The position numbers were made by a program, and so were the translations under genes. Shown piece by piece: positions 1 through 12,289 of a stretch of 64,000 bases of DNA. Origin of the DNA: Piliocolobus tephrosceles (lineage: Eukaryota; Chordata; Mammalia; Primates; Cercopithecidae); the NCBI RefSeq assembly GCF_002776525.5, contig NC_045434.1, positions 110,787,081 to 110,851,080 on the forward strand, written 5' to 3'. Numbering within the stretch: position 1 is the first letter of the stretch; the number at the start of each line of letters is the position of its first letter. The notes under the pieces are model-generated. The model worked only from the letters and a program-made list of their open reading frames with translations, was not told the origin of the DNA and searched no databases.

Positions 1-133
1 ATGGAACAGGACCCTTCCCTTCTACCGTTCCTGGGTCCAAAAGGCCTGTTATCTTGGATCCAGGAAATTATCTTTTCTGGTACCAAGCCACTTAATATGA
101 GAGTGATTCTAAACTATTATGTTTTTCTTTTAG

Positions 134-295
134 GTTTGGGTTCTGCTTTCTTATACCAAGTAGCTGCTGTGGTAACTACCAAATACTTCAAAAAACGACT
201 GGCTCTTTCTACAGCTATTGCCCGTTCTGGGATGGGACTGACTTTTCTGTTGGCACCCTTTACAAAATTCCTTATAGATCTGTATGACTGGACAG
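134..295 (+). CDS. SLC16A4: SLC16A4 (MCT5) internal exon, TM4-TM5 region
   Basis: This is the first of five SLC16A4 exons in the window; upstream exons lie outside it. The product is a 12-TM major-facilitator monocarboxylate transporter family member (MCT5) of the plasma membrane, with no firmly established substrate. The exon starts after a pyrimidine-rich acceptor (tttttcttttag) and ends at CAG|gtaagt in phase 1. It encodes a hydrophobic helix (GLGSAFLYQVAAVV), the loop KYFKKRLALSTAIARSG typical of the MCT middle segment, and a second helix (MGLTFLLAPFTKFLIDL). The five exons total 1,097 coding nt. If the protein is 487 aa, as I recall for human, the window covers about residue 123 to the end. 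Bases 1-133 are the upstream intron. Identification rests on close agreement with the human protein as remembered. Confidence 0.93.
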
Positions 296-1174
296 GTAAG
301 TCATTCTAAGTTTCTTTATTATCAACTGTGCAAGATTTAGCATTCAGCTTTCTCCCTTTGAGAACTGGAAGTTAAGACTTTTAGAGCAATCGATTTCACA
401 AGGTATTGCGAGAGAGGAAATGAGCATAATTTCTAAAGTAAATATGCTTCTCTTCCCTGGAGAATACATATGCAGAGGAGATCTTGAAATACTTGCAGGC
501 TTTGCCAGCTCACACAAGCAACTCAGAATTCACCATAGGGCTCAACGTCTGAGGAGATGGAGGGCATTCTGTGCAGCTGGAAACAGCTTGCAGTAAAAGC
601 GATACTTCTGGGGAAGCAAGGCTTCCCCCTTCCTCCCTCAAAACACTCACTTTTCCCATTTTCCCTTTAAGACAAAAATCTGCATTTAAAAAATGCCTCC
701 TCCATCAGACTCACTAAAATAGACGAAAAAGAAAAATACTTTGGTAAAAAGAGTATGTTCCTTAATAGTTTATATAATGTCAACTATAAATTTTCACAAA
801 TGAATAGAAAATGACTCATCTCACAATTTTCTTTGTAACCAAGACATTTGGATTAAAATAATCTTAAACCACTGGAAAAAATATGTATATGTGTGTATTC
901 ATGCCTATTGCTATCTACATGGCAGTTTTGTTGAATCTTTCCTAACTATTCAGCAGTCTCATGGTGAATGGGACCAGCTGACAAATCCATGATAGGATAG
1001 CAGAACCTATAGCCTATTCTATCTTTAGAAGCACCATACAAGCCATAGCTTTGATCAGGACATGCTGAATGCAAGCAACTATTCAGCTTCAAAGGCAAGA
1101 TTAGCATCTGTCATCTTTTAAGGAAGATCTAAAAAATGTCATGGGATGAAAGGCTATCCATGCCTTCCTCCCCC

Positions 1175-1178
<4 letters not shown>

Positions 1179-1206
<28 letters not shown>

Positions 1207-1489
1207 GAGATAGGCTCTCTTTGTCACTCAGGCTGGAGTGCTGTGGCATAACATCGGCTCACTGCAACCTCCACCTCCTAGGCTAAGCGATCCTCCCACC
1301 TTAGCCTCCCAAGTAACTGGGACTACAGGTGAACATCACCACATCAGGCTAATTTTTTTTGTATTTTTTGTAGAGACGGGTTTTCACCATGTTGCCCAGG
1401 CTGGTTCTGAACTCCTGGGCTCAAGTGATCTGCCTGCTGCAGCCTCCCAAAATGCTAGAACTACAGGCATGAGCCATAGCACCTGGCCA
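1179..1489 (-). repeat. Alu (antisense, 26-nt poly-T start)
   Basis: Full-length dimeric Alu in inverse orientation in a SLC16A4 intron, moderately diverged. Confidence 0.9.
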
Positions 1490-1591
1490 GGTGTTCCCTC
1501 TTCTAAGGTTGTTTCCAAATGATTTCTTTCATCTTACTCTATTTTTTCTGTACCTAAATCTGTACTCTCACTTCAGGATATTTAAATTTTC

Positions 1592-1881
1592 TTTTTTTTT
1601 TGAGATGGAGTCTCGCTCTGTTGCCCAGGCTGGAGTGCAGTAGCGCGATCTCCACTCACTGCAAACTCCGCCTCCCAGGTTCACGCCATTCTCCTGCCTC
1701 AGCCTCCTGTGTAGCTGGGACTGCAGGCACCCGCCACCGCGCCCGGCTAATTTTTGTATTTTTAGTAGAGACGGGGTTTCACCATGTCAGCCAGGATGGT
1801 CTCGATCTCCTGACCTCGTGACCCACCTGTCTCGGCCTCTCAAAGTGCTGGGATTACAGGTGTGAGTCACCGTGCCTGGCC
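1592..1881 (-). repeat. Alu, AluS/Y-like, antisense
   Basis: Full-length and well preserved (gagatggagtctcgctctg ... ctcctgacctcgtgac), about 100 bp from the preceding Alu in the same orientation. Confidence 0.9.
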
Positions 1882-2205
1882 TAAATTTTCTATTTAATTT
1901 TTTAGCATTTGAAATACCCTCCTCTCCCTCCAAAAACTTGCCCCCCCAACCCTTAACACAAATAACCACCACCTCTCCTTTTATCCCATCTATTGGTGCA
2001 GCTTTCTGGTTCTCTATCTCCAAAGCACTACATTAGTACATGGATACTGCACTGCATATGACTAATAAGTCAAATCGGAGACCAAGTAATGTTTTCAAGA
2101 ATTAATGGGCTATGCCAGTGGGGCCTCTTCTGAGCCTATGAACACAAAGCAATATTGTGAACTGAAAGGCTATTTTTAATTGCTCAATCTCTCCCTCCTA
2201 TTTAG

Positions 2206-2706
2206 GTGCCCTTATATTATTTGGAGCTATCGCATTGAATTTGGTGCCTTCTAGTATGCTCTTAAGACCCATCCATATCAAAACTGAGAATTCTGGTATT
2301 AAACATAAAGGCAGCAGTTTGTCTGCACGTGGTCCAGAGGCATGTGCAACAGAAACACACTGTGATGAAACAGAAGAGTCTACCATCAAGGACAGTACTA
2401 CGCAGAAGGCTGGACTACCTAGCAAAAATTTAATAGTCTCACAAAATCAAAGTGAAGAGTTCTACAATGGGCCTAACAGGAACAGACTGTTATTAAAAAG
2501 TAATGAAGAAAGTGATAAGGTTATTTCGTGGAGCTGCAAACAACTCTTTGATATTTCTCTCTTTAGAAATCCTTTCTTCTACATATTTACTTGGTCTTTT
2601 CTCCTCAGTCAGTTAGCATACTTCATCCCTACCTTTCACCTGGTAGCCAGAGCCAAAACACTGGGGATTGACATCATGGATGCCTCTTACCTCGTTTCCG
2701 TAGCAG
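2206..2706 (+). CDS. SLC16A4: SLC16A4 exon encoding TM6, the large cytosolic loop and TM7
   Basis: Acceptor ctcctatttag, donor GCAG|gtaaga, phase 1 to 1, 501 nt. It opens with TM6 (ALILFGAIALNLVP) and continues with a polar, Ser/Glu/Asn-rich stretch of about 105 residues, the central cytosolic loop between the two six-helix halves, which is long in this family member. It ends with TM7 (NPFFYIFTWSFLLSQLAYF) and the start of the following segment (SYLVSVAG). No frameshift or stop is seen. The open frame runs on past the donor as a read-through into the intron to about 2924, which I treat as non-coding. Confidence 0.95.
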
Positions 2707-4380
2707 GTAAGAAAGCCTATGTCAGCCTCCTACCCAAAAGGAAAGATCAACTTAATTTTACAAGTTTTTTACATTTTAATAAAAAGCTAAAGAAAAACAA
2801 AAGAGGAATTGTAGAAGGGCCAGAGAAAGTAAAATTTTTGAGGCTAAATGGAGCACCTGGGCATTTCCCCAGAGGAGATCTCTGTCACTGCACACAGGCT
2901 CCCCTACTAGATAGTGGACACTAAAACAAGTCTTACTCATCTTCATATAACAGTGTTTGACACAGTAGACATTATTTATTAGATAAATGCGGAAATTTCA
3001 AAAAGCTGATGCTCAGTGGCAATAGCCAGGTAGACAGCACAGTGCAGTGGCTCAAAGGATTGGTTCTGGAGCAAGACTTCCCTGGCTCAACCTCCTGCTC
3101 TGTATTTCTTAACTGTGGGAACTTCAGCAAGTTACTTTGCTTCATGGTGCCTTCATTTCATCTGTAATACAGGGATAATAGTATCTACCCTCATAAGATT
3201 GTCAGGATCAAAAAAGCCATGCATGTAGAGTTTAGAATAGTGCCTGGCCTATAGCAAGCATTCGGTAATGTTTTATTATTTGTAGCTAAGGATTTTTTCC
3301 CTTGAACTCATAGTAAAACAGATAAATACGACTTTCAAGGCTAGTCACTTATGGATTGTCTGATATTTAAAATAAGTTGAAACGTAAATTAAAAATAAAA
3401 ACAACTGGCCGGGCGTGGTGGCTCACGCCTGTAATCCCAGCATTTTGAGAGGCTGAGGCGGGTGAATCACGAGGCCAGGAGATTGAGACCATCCTGGCTA
3501 ACGTGGTGAAACCCCATCTCTACTAAAAATACAAAAAATTAGCTGGGCATGGTAGCGGGCACCTGTAGTAGCAACTACTCGGGAGGCTGAGGCAGGAGAA
3601 TGGCACAAACCCGGGAGGCAGAACTTGCAGTGAGGCGAGATTGTGCCACCGCACTCCAGCCTGGGCGACAGAGCGAGACTGTTTCAAAAATAATAATAAT
3701 AAAAAAATGAAAATAAATAAATAAATAAAAGCAACTATTTTAGTTGACTACTCATAAAACTGTTTAAAGACAGAATGCTTGATCTAGAAGATAGGGATTT
3801 GGTCAGGTGCAGTGGTCCAAAATACAATCTCCCATTTCCAAACTTACTACATATTTTCAAATTAAGCATAAACTTTGGAGGACTTAATTCCTAAAACTTC
3901 ATATGCAATTATGAGTCCCAACATCTCTTTTTTAACAGAAGACTTATTTATACTCCAATATTCTACAATACAATTTCCCCAAGACACTGACCTGAAGGTC
4001 TATTTGTCTTTTAGAAACTTCATTTTCTCACTTGCAGGACCTCTTAGACGAAGGGACTGCATGGCCTTCTGTGCCCAGGGTCCTCTGTAACCAAAGATTC
4101 CCACTGTAGTGATGATGTAAGCTTTCCAAACACAATCAGAAAAAAACACTAACTACAGGGGTCTTCTACACAACTCTAGCAGAGACTTTTTTGCTATTTT
4201 ATTAAATGTATTTGGAATAGGTAAGTAAATAATAGAGCTTAATGGTACACAAATGAAATCATTTTTTTCCTCACATATCCTGGCCTTGGGATGAGGTCAC
4301 ATTACTTGGGAAATGATGCCGTATGCATCCACATTTTTCAAAGGGGCTAGGAAAATAAAAAGATTTCAATATTGTTCCAG
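2707..4380 (+). other. SLC16A4: SLC16A4 intron
   Basis: Contains MIR-like sequence around 3030-3270 (tggttctggagcaagac, ctcatctgtaatacaggga) and one Alu. No other structure seen. Confidence 0.6.
3407..3729 (+). repeat. Alu, AluY-like, sense
   Basis: Starts GGCCGGGCGTGGTGGCTCAC and ends in an AAAT-type tail (aataaataaataaa). Little diverged. Confidence 0.92.
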
Positions 4381-4592
4381 GTATCCTTGAGACGGTCAGT
4401 CAGATTATTTCTGGATGGGTTGCTGATCAAAACTGGATTAAGAAGTACCATTACCACAAGTCTTACCTCATCCTCTGCGGCATCACTAACCTGCTTGCTC
4501 CTTTAGCCACCACATTTCCACTACTTATGACCTACACCATCTGCTTTGCCGTCTTTGCTGGTGGTTACCTGGCACTGATACTGCCTGTACTG
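4381..4592 (+). CDS. SLC16A4: SLC16A4 exon encoding TM8 to TM10
   Basis: Acceptor tattgttccag, donor GTACTG|gtgagt, 212 nt, phase 1 in and phase 0 out. It encodes GILETVSQIISGWVADQ, a membrane segment with the charged loop seen in MCTs, then LILCGITNLLAPLA and the long hydrophobic FAVFAGGYLALILPVL. It was too fragmented to stand out as an open frame; I found it from the splice sites and frame continuity with its neighbours. Confidence 0.93.
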
Positions 4593-5362
4593 GTGAGTAG
4601 ACACACTCATTAACATTGTTAAACCATTTAGTAAAAGCAAATATCAGTAACAATCTCCCTAAAATACATATTTTGTATTAATTTTATAACTTAAAAAAAT
4701 CATTTCAAACATCTTAGAGACTCTTCAGCTATATCCTGTCCAGTTACTCATCTTGTTTGTGACGGGGGAGGGATGGTGAGAGGACTATCCACATGGGACA
4801 GCAATAAAATTAAAGCAAAAAAGGGATCAGCAGGATTCCTTTTTACTTGTCAGTCTCCTAGATTAAGCTTGTGTTCACTTCTCTCCTTCAGTTCCAGAAA
4901 CTTGTTTGGCTCCTTTTAAGACATAATCTTAAAGAAGAGATCCCTGAGAACACAGAGAAAAACGGATTTCCTGACCAGTGTGGTTTCCCTCTTGAAGTTA
5001 TTGCTTTGGTCCTGTGTACTTTCACAGGGCCATTGTTTTATACTTCCTCTCCATTTTTACCCTAAACTGACTCAAAGTCCTTGACCCAGATGCACCCAAA
5101 ATACTTCTACAAATACTTCGGTGTTCTGGGAGCCCCTGGGAATCTCATGGGTTCCCCTTAGAACCAGGTCCTAAACATGCTAGAACAGATTTCCTAGAAA
5201 ACTTCTGTTCTATCAATATTAGCATAAGTGCTACAGGTTATTATACGAAGCTCAGGCAAAAATCAAGCTTCCTAAAGCTGAAATTAACTCCTTGTGATAT
5301 CTGATTACTTACAAACCAATGGTTGATACCTAGCCTTAGGGGATTCAAGAATATCACCATCT

Positions 5363-5664
5363 GGCCAGGCATGGTGGCTCACATCTGTAATCTCAGCACT
5401 TTGGGAGGCAGAGGTGGGTGGATCGCTGGAGCTCAGGAGTTGGAGACCAGCCTGGGCAACATGGTGAAACCCCGTCTCTATGAAAAATAAAAAAATTAGC
5501 CAGGTGTGGCGGCACACACCTGTGGTCCCAGCTACTTGGAAGTAGCTCCCTTGAGGTGGGAGGATCGCTTGAACCTGGGAGGTGAAGGTTGCAGTGAGCC
5601 AAGATCACACAACTGCACACCACTCTGGGTGACAGAGTGAGACCTTGTCTCAAAAAAAAAAAAA
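5363..5664 (+). repeat. Alu with target duplication
   Basis: Full-length. AGAATATCACCAT before it and AGAATATCACTAT after the A-tail are the target-site duplication. Confidence 0.9.
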
Positions 5665-5894
5665 GAATATCACTATTAATTCATATCGTAAATATCATTT
5701 CCTAATAGAGAAAAGCAGCAAGGTTTGGGGAAGAAAAAGTACCCATGAACCACCTAAAAAATTAAAATGAAAATAAAAACTTGTATTCTTACTAATAAAC
5801 TGAAAACACTGCCTGCCTAGCAGTTACTGTTCACTATTAGTCCTCAGCTCTTTCACAGTATTGGGGGCAAAAAGCCAACCAACTCACCCCAGAA

Positions 5895-5948
5895 GTCACA
5901 CTGTTCATAGCTTGAGATGACGTCACACTGTTCATAGCTTGAGATGAC
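5895..5948 (+). repeat. 27-bp perfect tandem duplication
   Basis: The unit (gtcacactgttcatagc...gagatgac) occurs at 5895-5921 and 5922-5948 with no mismatch, 85 bp upstream of a SLC16A4 exon. Confidence 0.95.
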
Positions 5949-6033
5949 ATAAATAGTATTTGTCCCTTTTAGGCATAGGTCTCTATAGAATTTCACCCTT
6001 AATGTGGCTAACACTGAATTCTAATTCCTACAG

Positions 6034-6127
6034 GTTGATCTGTGTAGGAATTCTACAGTAAACAGGTTTTTGGGACTTGCCAGCTTCTTTGCTGGGATGG
6101 CTGTCCTTTCTGGACCACCTATAGCAG
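6034..6127 (+). CDS. SLC16A4: SLC16A4 exon encoding TM11
   Basis: Acceptor ctaattcctacag, donor TAGCAG|gtaaca, 94 nt, phase 0 to 1. It encodes VDLCRNSTVNRFLGLASFF followed by AGMAVLSGPPIAG. The 'GPPIAG' motif in TM11 is a hallmark of the MCT family. The exon joins in frame to the last exon 11.4 kb away. Confidence 0.93.
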
Positions 6128-6436
6128 GTAACACCTTTCACCACATTCTGAACAAATTTCAATAGCAATAAAAGGAAACACTGATCCAGGATTAATGGTA
6201 ACATGTAATGACAGTATCAGGTTAAAAGAAACAGATTATTTCTGCTTTTCCTATATCTACTCACTCCATCACCAATGCAGGAAAATCTGAAGGCTCAGAT
6301 TCTTGTATTCTCTTAAGATGTGCCTTAAGCAGATTCTTATATTCTTGGGAGTTGTAGGGCAGACCCTGGATCTATGTCTACTTGTCTGGGGGAGACAATC
6401 CACAGTTTTTTCAGAGCTTCAAAGACCCATGATGCT

Positions 6437-6464
6437 TTAAAAAAAAAAAAAAAAGAAAGAAAGA

Positions 6465-6496
<32 letters not shown>

Positions 6497-6649
6497 AGTC
6501 TGGGAGCAATTGCTGACGCCTGTAATTCTAGTACTCTGGGAGGCCAAGGCGGGGGTTATCACTTGAGCTGAGGGGTTCGAGACCAGTCTGGGCAACAGAG
6601 AGACCTTGTCTCTATAAAAGAAAAAAACGAAACAAACAAACAAAATTTA
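6437..6649 (+). repeat. A/GAAA-rich tract and Alu left monomer (FLAM-like)
   Basis: Poly-A and (GAAA)n at 6437-6497, then a single Alu monomer (cctgtaattctagtactc ... agagaccttgtctctata) with a short A-rich tail. Confidence 0.75.
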
Positions 6650-7277
6650 ATGAATGACTAGCATCCTGTATCTAAACATGAGTCACTTTTATAGAGCTTG
6701 AAAGGTATAGGCCTGACACTTTTGTTCTTCTGATGTGCCATATGGATGTCCAGGATTGCTTGTTAAGTATCTCTCTTTGAAAAGAGGCCCTTCAAATTGT
6801 GGGTACCAAGGATGGGAGGATACTTGCCCTAAAGGCCAGATCTCTATGGAGAGGCTATTGGGGGCCATTGGAAATTATTATATACAAGTACAGTAAACAT
6901 TTGGGGAGTTCTCATATATAAGTTAAGTTTAAGATTCAAATTGTAGTTTTACATTCACCTTTTACCTAACTGGACATTTTATGCTTGCTGAACATTTAAT
7001 CTAATACTACTACAAACTTGAATACTCACACAGAAATATTTCTAGGGAACAGACCTAAACTTCAGTTTCTCACACATCACAAGTTCTCAATGTATTTCAA
7101 TGTACAAATTACTATGACATTTCTAATCATCCACAAAAAGGAACTTAGCCTAAAACTTACTTTTGCTTCTTTTAGTCCTTAGTAAAACAGAAGGGAGTTG
7201 ATCTTGTCCCACTATCATTTTTTAAAAATTAAGTTTCAAAATGATGTTAAGTTTATACCTCTTAAGACTCAGAAAAG

Positions 7278-7572
7278 GGCCAGGCACAGTGGCTCACGCC
7301 TGTAATCCTAGCACTTTGGGAGGTTGAAGTGGGTGGATCACGGGTCAGGAGTTCGAGACCAGCCTGGCCATCATGGAGAAACCCCGTCTCTACTAAAAAT
7401 ACAAAAATTAGCCAAATGTAGAGGCAGGCACCTATAATCCCAGCTAACTCGGTAGGCTGAGGCAGGAGAATTGCTTGAACCCGGGGGATGGAGGTTGCTG
7501 TGAGCCGACTTCACTTTGCACCACTTCACTCCAGCCTGGGCAACAGAGCGAGATTTCATCTCAAAAAAAAAA
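7278..7572 (+). repeat. Alu, sense
   Basis: Full-length, starts GGCCAGGCACAGTGGCTCACG. The words 'aagactcagaaaa' before and 'aagattcagaaaa' after it look like target duplications. Confidence 0.9.
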
Positions 7573-7640
7573 GATTCAGAAAAAGTAAATACTAAAAGAA
7601 GGAGAGTATAAACTAAGGATAACAAGAATTGTTACTGAGA

Positions 7641-7932
7641 GGGCCTGGCATAGTGGCTCATGCCTATAATCTCAGCACTTAGGGAGGCCAAGGTGGGAGG
7701 ATTGTGAGTCCAAGAGTTCCAGACCAGCCTGGACAAGATAGTGAGGCACCATCTCTACAAAAAAAATTTTAAAAATCAGCCAGATGTGGTGGTGCATACC
7801 TGTAGTCCCAGCTACACAGGAGGCTGAGGTAGGAGGATTGCTTGAGCCCAGGAATGAGTGCAGTGAGCCTTGATCACGTCACTGCACTCCAGCCTGGGTG
7901 ACAGAGTGAGACCCTGTCTAAAAAAAAAAAAA
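7641..7932 (+). repeat. Alu, AluJ-like, sense
   Basis: Full-length but older: right half with 'ggattgcttgagcccaggaatgag' and 'agccttgatcacg'. Confidence 0.88.
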
Positions 7933-8384
7933 TTAGTACCGGGAACAAAAAACTATACCACTATCTGAGGTTCAATTAAGGTATACTTTTTCTAAAGAAA
8001 AAATTTATATAAATATGCAACCAACTCTCTTATTTGCATTTATGAACACACCCCTTCCCATGCTATCTAACACTTAGCCTACATTTCATACCTGGAAAGC
8101 AGGCTAGAATTATAAAGTAAAGCCCAGAATTGTTATATAGGGACTAGTAAAAAGAGGCCAAGTACCAGAAGTACCTTGCACAACTACTCTGTGGCTAGTA
8201 CCCAGGACAGTGAGATACAGAAAACAGAGCTCAAACACAGTTTGCTGATGCATTTTTTCAATCTTGCTCCTTCTTCACTGGCTGTCCCAGTAGTACCTTG
8301 GAACTTTTCAAGCCTATTGGGCCAAAAGGACAAGGAAGTAACAAATACAAGGGCATAGAATATCTTACTCAAATGAAAAAGACA

Positions 8385-8510
8385 AGCGACAAAACTATAA
8401 CACGTTTAATGTCCTATATGTCTTTGTATACTTCTTAAAATAAAATGTTTAAATAGTTCAATACTTGAGAAGACAAGGCAAGTTTTCTGAAGACCACTAC
8501 CTGAAAAGAA
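8385..8510 (-). ncRNA. Candidate novel gene, last exon and 3' end
   Basis: A strong acceptor (gctttttcttttcag) starts the exon. An ATTAAA poly(A) signal variant lies about 100 nt later (8405-8410 on the - strand). After exon G the frame reaches a stop at once. The 3' end at about 8.39 kb is an estimate. Confidence 0.35.
8405..8410 (-). terminator. ATTAAA poly(A) signal variant
   Basis: The commonest non-canonical poly(A) hexamer, correctly placed after the last candidate exon of the - strand transcript. Confidence 0.35.
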
Positions 8511-9248
8511 AAAGCTACAGGTATACATGTGAGTTCTGAAGTAAATTTGTTGGGTAATGATCTCATTGTTTTTATGAAAACAGACTACCACAGAGCAGAT
8601 TAAAAAATAGAATATATCACTTTATTTTCAAACTTTTATTTCATACACACACACACCTATGTAATGTAAAATATGAGATATAAAATACTTTTGTCAATGA
8701 GACAAAAAAAAGTTAACAAGCTTTTGTTAGCCCAAATCCAGTATATCCTAGCACCATATGTAAGGATAAAAAACTCATAATATTTTTTTTTACCCATTAA
8801 TTCAGAGAGTATTACTTAGGCAGCCATACATTCTGTAAGCTCTACAAAAAAGTCAAAGCAAGTTATAAGGTTATTGCTAAAGCTTATGTAGAAATTTTTA
8901 GTCCAGGACGTGCTCCTAGTATCTTAAACAAGATTCTAACTGCAATGCTGTGCCCTTAACCATCTGTTGAAGAAAGAAATTACAGGAAAGCTTTGTTCCT
9001 CTAAGTCATTCCTCGGTGAAATGACAGAGGACATTACAAAGGCCATTAGATTTGTTCCTAACTTCTGACTCCAGCAGCAACTACCAAAGAAACATTAGAA
9101 ATGTTGATGTACAGATCAACTCAGTTCTTACAGATGTAGGCAGAACTGAGTCCTTAACTGAATCAAAAGGTTTACTGGTGACGAAACATTAAATTCTCAA
9201 CCAAACTTAGATCTTCAGAACTGTATGAGATTCTCATTTTTTACTTAC

Positions 9249-9286
9249 CTAAATCTGTTATTACCAAATTGCAAAAGTTGAAACTC
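9249..9286 (-). ncRNA. Candidate novel gene, exon G (38 nt)
   Basis: Acceptor ctcttttatag and donor TTTAG|gtaagt, both strong. It is open in the frame EFQLLQFGNNRF. It lies in the Alu-free part of SLC16A4's last intron. Confidence 0.35.
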
Positions 9287-10743
9287 CTATAAAAGAGTAT
9301 AGGCATTTTAAATTAGGAATCTAACAAAAGTAAAACTTCTCATAATAATCATCAGTCAAAACACTACTTAAAAATGGTAACATTTCAGCCATGCTCTTGT
9401 AGATCACACAGACAAAAAAGGTAACACATTACATGAACAATACTTCTCTCCTTCCTGTATGAAAATAGAAAAGAAAACAATATTAGTTCTATGCAACATA
9501 TTTTAATAATTCAAGGAAAGCAAAAATAGCACAAGAAATTCATAGAACCATATATACTATTCTTGTTTTTTTTAAATATAGGGAATATGGGCAAGAAAAT
9601 TATACACCTCGATTTCTTAAATTTCTTTCATGATTTTAAGAAATAATGGTAGCAACAAAATTCTTTATCTTTACTGAAACTGAGAGATTGAAAGGATGAA
9701 AGTTAAAACTTACCAGTCCCCACACCTCCTTTGTAAGACAACGCCCTGCCCACCCACTCTACCCCAAAGTCCCTTCTTATTCCTTTCCAATACTCAGTGA
9801 CAATTTCAATTTTAATTAAAAAATATGGCCTGCATTAGAGTAGGTGAGTTTTAGGATTGTTCTAGGTTCCCTGACCCAGGGTGGTTAGTAGACCTAAGTG
9901 TAGGCCAAATGTCACACAGCTCATCCAAACCCAACTGCTGCTTTTGGGGTTAGATGGCACCCAGAACTACACACTGGCACAAAGATGGAAGCCTTGGAAG
10001 GCTGTGGAAAAATGAGAAGTATTGATATTTTAAGCCTTATTTCTCACAGACTCCTGTTAACAAAAGTAAACCTGCAAAAAGCTATATAAATACAAAAATA
10101 GTGCCTTGGGCAGAAAAGCAAGTATATCTAATCACATTCTCCAACATACAGGGCAGATGTAAGCTACTTACATGAAATTCCTACTCTTCCATTCAAGGCA
10201 TTTGACATGAAAGCTCAAAATGCTCAAGGCTCAGTTTCATTTTAAAATAAAACCAAGGGACTACATTAGTTGCCTATAAAATAAAACTGAATGCAGTTCC
10301 CCACTTCTCCATATTCCCCCCTTTTCCAACTGACAAATGCATACATGATGCTAACATACATATATGATCATTTAAATTAATCACAAATATCTTCTGAAAA
10401 CTCCCTAAAACACTGTAAGTAATTATTTGATTACCTGGTAATCAAGTAACTATCAAATAAATATTTGAAACTTAGCATTCATTCAATAACTGTTAAGCAA
10501 ATCACTAGCAGAGTACTCTGTTAAATGCTATGTGGGACACACAGAAGATAAAAGTTACTCACAGTCCTCACATGACTCACCAGGTCGTGACACAGTATTC
10601 ACTCTGCCACATACACTGCCGGGACTTCATACTAAGAACAGCCTAGAACCTCTACAACTGTGAATTATTAGAATCTGCATTCTTCTACTTCATTAACTGA
10701 ACACCTGATTAAGTCACTGTAGCCCATCACCTTATTTTCTTAC

Positions 10744-10765
10744 CTTTAATTGAAGACATTCTGAG
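10744..10765 (-). ncRNA. Candidate novel gene, exon F (22 nt, probably 3' UTR)
   Basis: Strong acceptor (cattttattatcccacag) and strong donor (TTAAAG|gtaaga) around only 22 nt, inside the last intron of SLC16A4 on the opposite strand. In one frame the end of exon E, this exon and the next are jointly open (…SECLQLK-EFQLLQF…), but that frame does not connect to exon D in phase. Confidence 0.35.
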
Positions 10766-11989
10766 CTGTGGGATAATAAAATGACTTGAAAATATGTTGA
10801 AGTTTAAGTCAAGCAGGTATTTCACGCTTGTTTCTCCCCCCACCAAGCCCTAGAAAAATCATTTCTAATGCCAAATAGTTGTAAGTCAATTGTGCTCCAG
10901 CATACGTTAAAGTCAACTAGCTCCTAAAGAAGTTTATGTCTCTATTATTTACCGATCTCATCAGAAATACCATGGAGTGAGACTGGTAATTTTGCACTAT
11001 TTGTGTTTTATGGAAAAAGTTAAGTGCTAAAATATATATTCATCCATCTAAGCTCATATCTGTCCCACTATCACAGAAAAGTCATCTCCTCATGAAATGA
11101 TAGGTCATTTCCTATCTATCCCATCCTCAATTTCAGATACAGTATTAAACAAAAATTCCATCTGTTCCTCACTCCACTATTACCAATCCTGACCTCTAGA
11201 GTTTCATCAGTCACCTTGGCCTATCAATTGAGAATTTCTCTACGGCCTAAAATTTTACTTGCACACTCTGGAGGTTGCGGGTGAGTGGGGAGAAAGTGAG
11301 AAGGCAGAGCAAAGCCCTGTCCTCTATACATTCTGTGGGGGGAAAAAAAGGCTAAAAAAAGTAAATATTTTATGTATCTAGTGATTATTTTCCCCATAAA
11401 CTACAAAGCCTTACAGATTTTTACTTTGATTCAGTTTTCCTAAGATTGATGAATACCTACAAAGCATCAAAAATAAATTCCAAATAGCTCTCTATTGTGG
11501 TTTAATAAGAGGAGGAGGAGTTCTTCCCTTATGTAACACACTTTGCAAGGCCAAAGAATCCAGCTTCCAAATCCTAATAGACACCACGATCCTTTTAATA
11601 AAACTTACAGCACACAGCCAATACTTGGCGCATTCCTAGTAAATCTTATTGCAAATTTCTATCAAGGAAACTTTACTGAGTTCGCATCTTAAAAGGCCCT
11701 GAAATTTAAATTTGCTAAGCCAAGTTTCCCAAGATTTTTCGGATCATGGCACATATAGAAAATATTTGCACAATACACCCAAAGTAAAAGAACAAGATTG
11801 CCAATAGCCAGCTGGTGGCTCCAGTGGACCCAGGGATGAGAGACAAATTGTCTCTGCACACCCTGGAAATCTGCCACTATGCTACAACCCAACCACAGGA
11901 GTTCTGATTCAACTCTGACCAGTCACCTGCAGAATTTTCAACCACTTATTAGAACTAACACCAAGAAACTTTGGAATTAAGGACTTTAA

Positions 11990-12289
11990 GTTTTTTGTTT
12001 GTTTTTTGTTTTGAGATGGAGTCTCCCTCTGTCACCCAGGCTGGAGTGCAGTGGCATGATCTTGGCTCACTGCAACCTCCAGGTTCAAGTGATTCTCCCA
12101 CCTCAGTCTCCCGAGTAGCTGGGACTACAGGTGTGTCCCACCATGCTCAGCTAATTTTTTCTATTTTCAGTAGAGATGGGATTTCACCATGTTGCCCCCG
12201 CTGGTCTCGAACTACTGAGCTCAAGCAATCTGCCCACCTCGGCCTCCCAAAGTGCTGGGATTACAGGTGTGAGCCACTGCACCTGGCCA
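11990..12289 (-). repeat. Alu, antisense
   Basis: Preceded by a T/G-rich head (ttttttgtttgttttttgtttt). The left arm is slightly shortened around 'caacctccaggttcaag'. Confidence 0.9.

Larger units (their letters stand above)
7935..11989. other. 4-kb Alu-free block in the SLC16A4 intron
   Basis: AT-rich unique-looking sequence, bounded by Alus on both sides. It contains three candidate - strand exons and otherwise nothing I can name. Confidence 0.6.

Noticed and set aside
1238..1522. Many 60-140 aa frames with 'ETGFHHVAQAGLELL' or 'SPRLECSGAISAHCNL' text
   Set aside because: Translations of Alu sequence, recurring across the window; not genes.
2707..2924. In-frame extension of the SLC16A4 exon past 2706
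   Set aside because: It runs through a consensus donor into the intron; the next exon joins in phase 1 at 4381.
9712..9845. Good donor-like site (GACTG|gtaagt) on the - strand near 9717
   Set aside because: No convincing acceptor or open frame upstream within an exon-sized distance.
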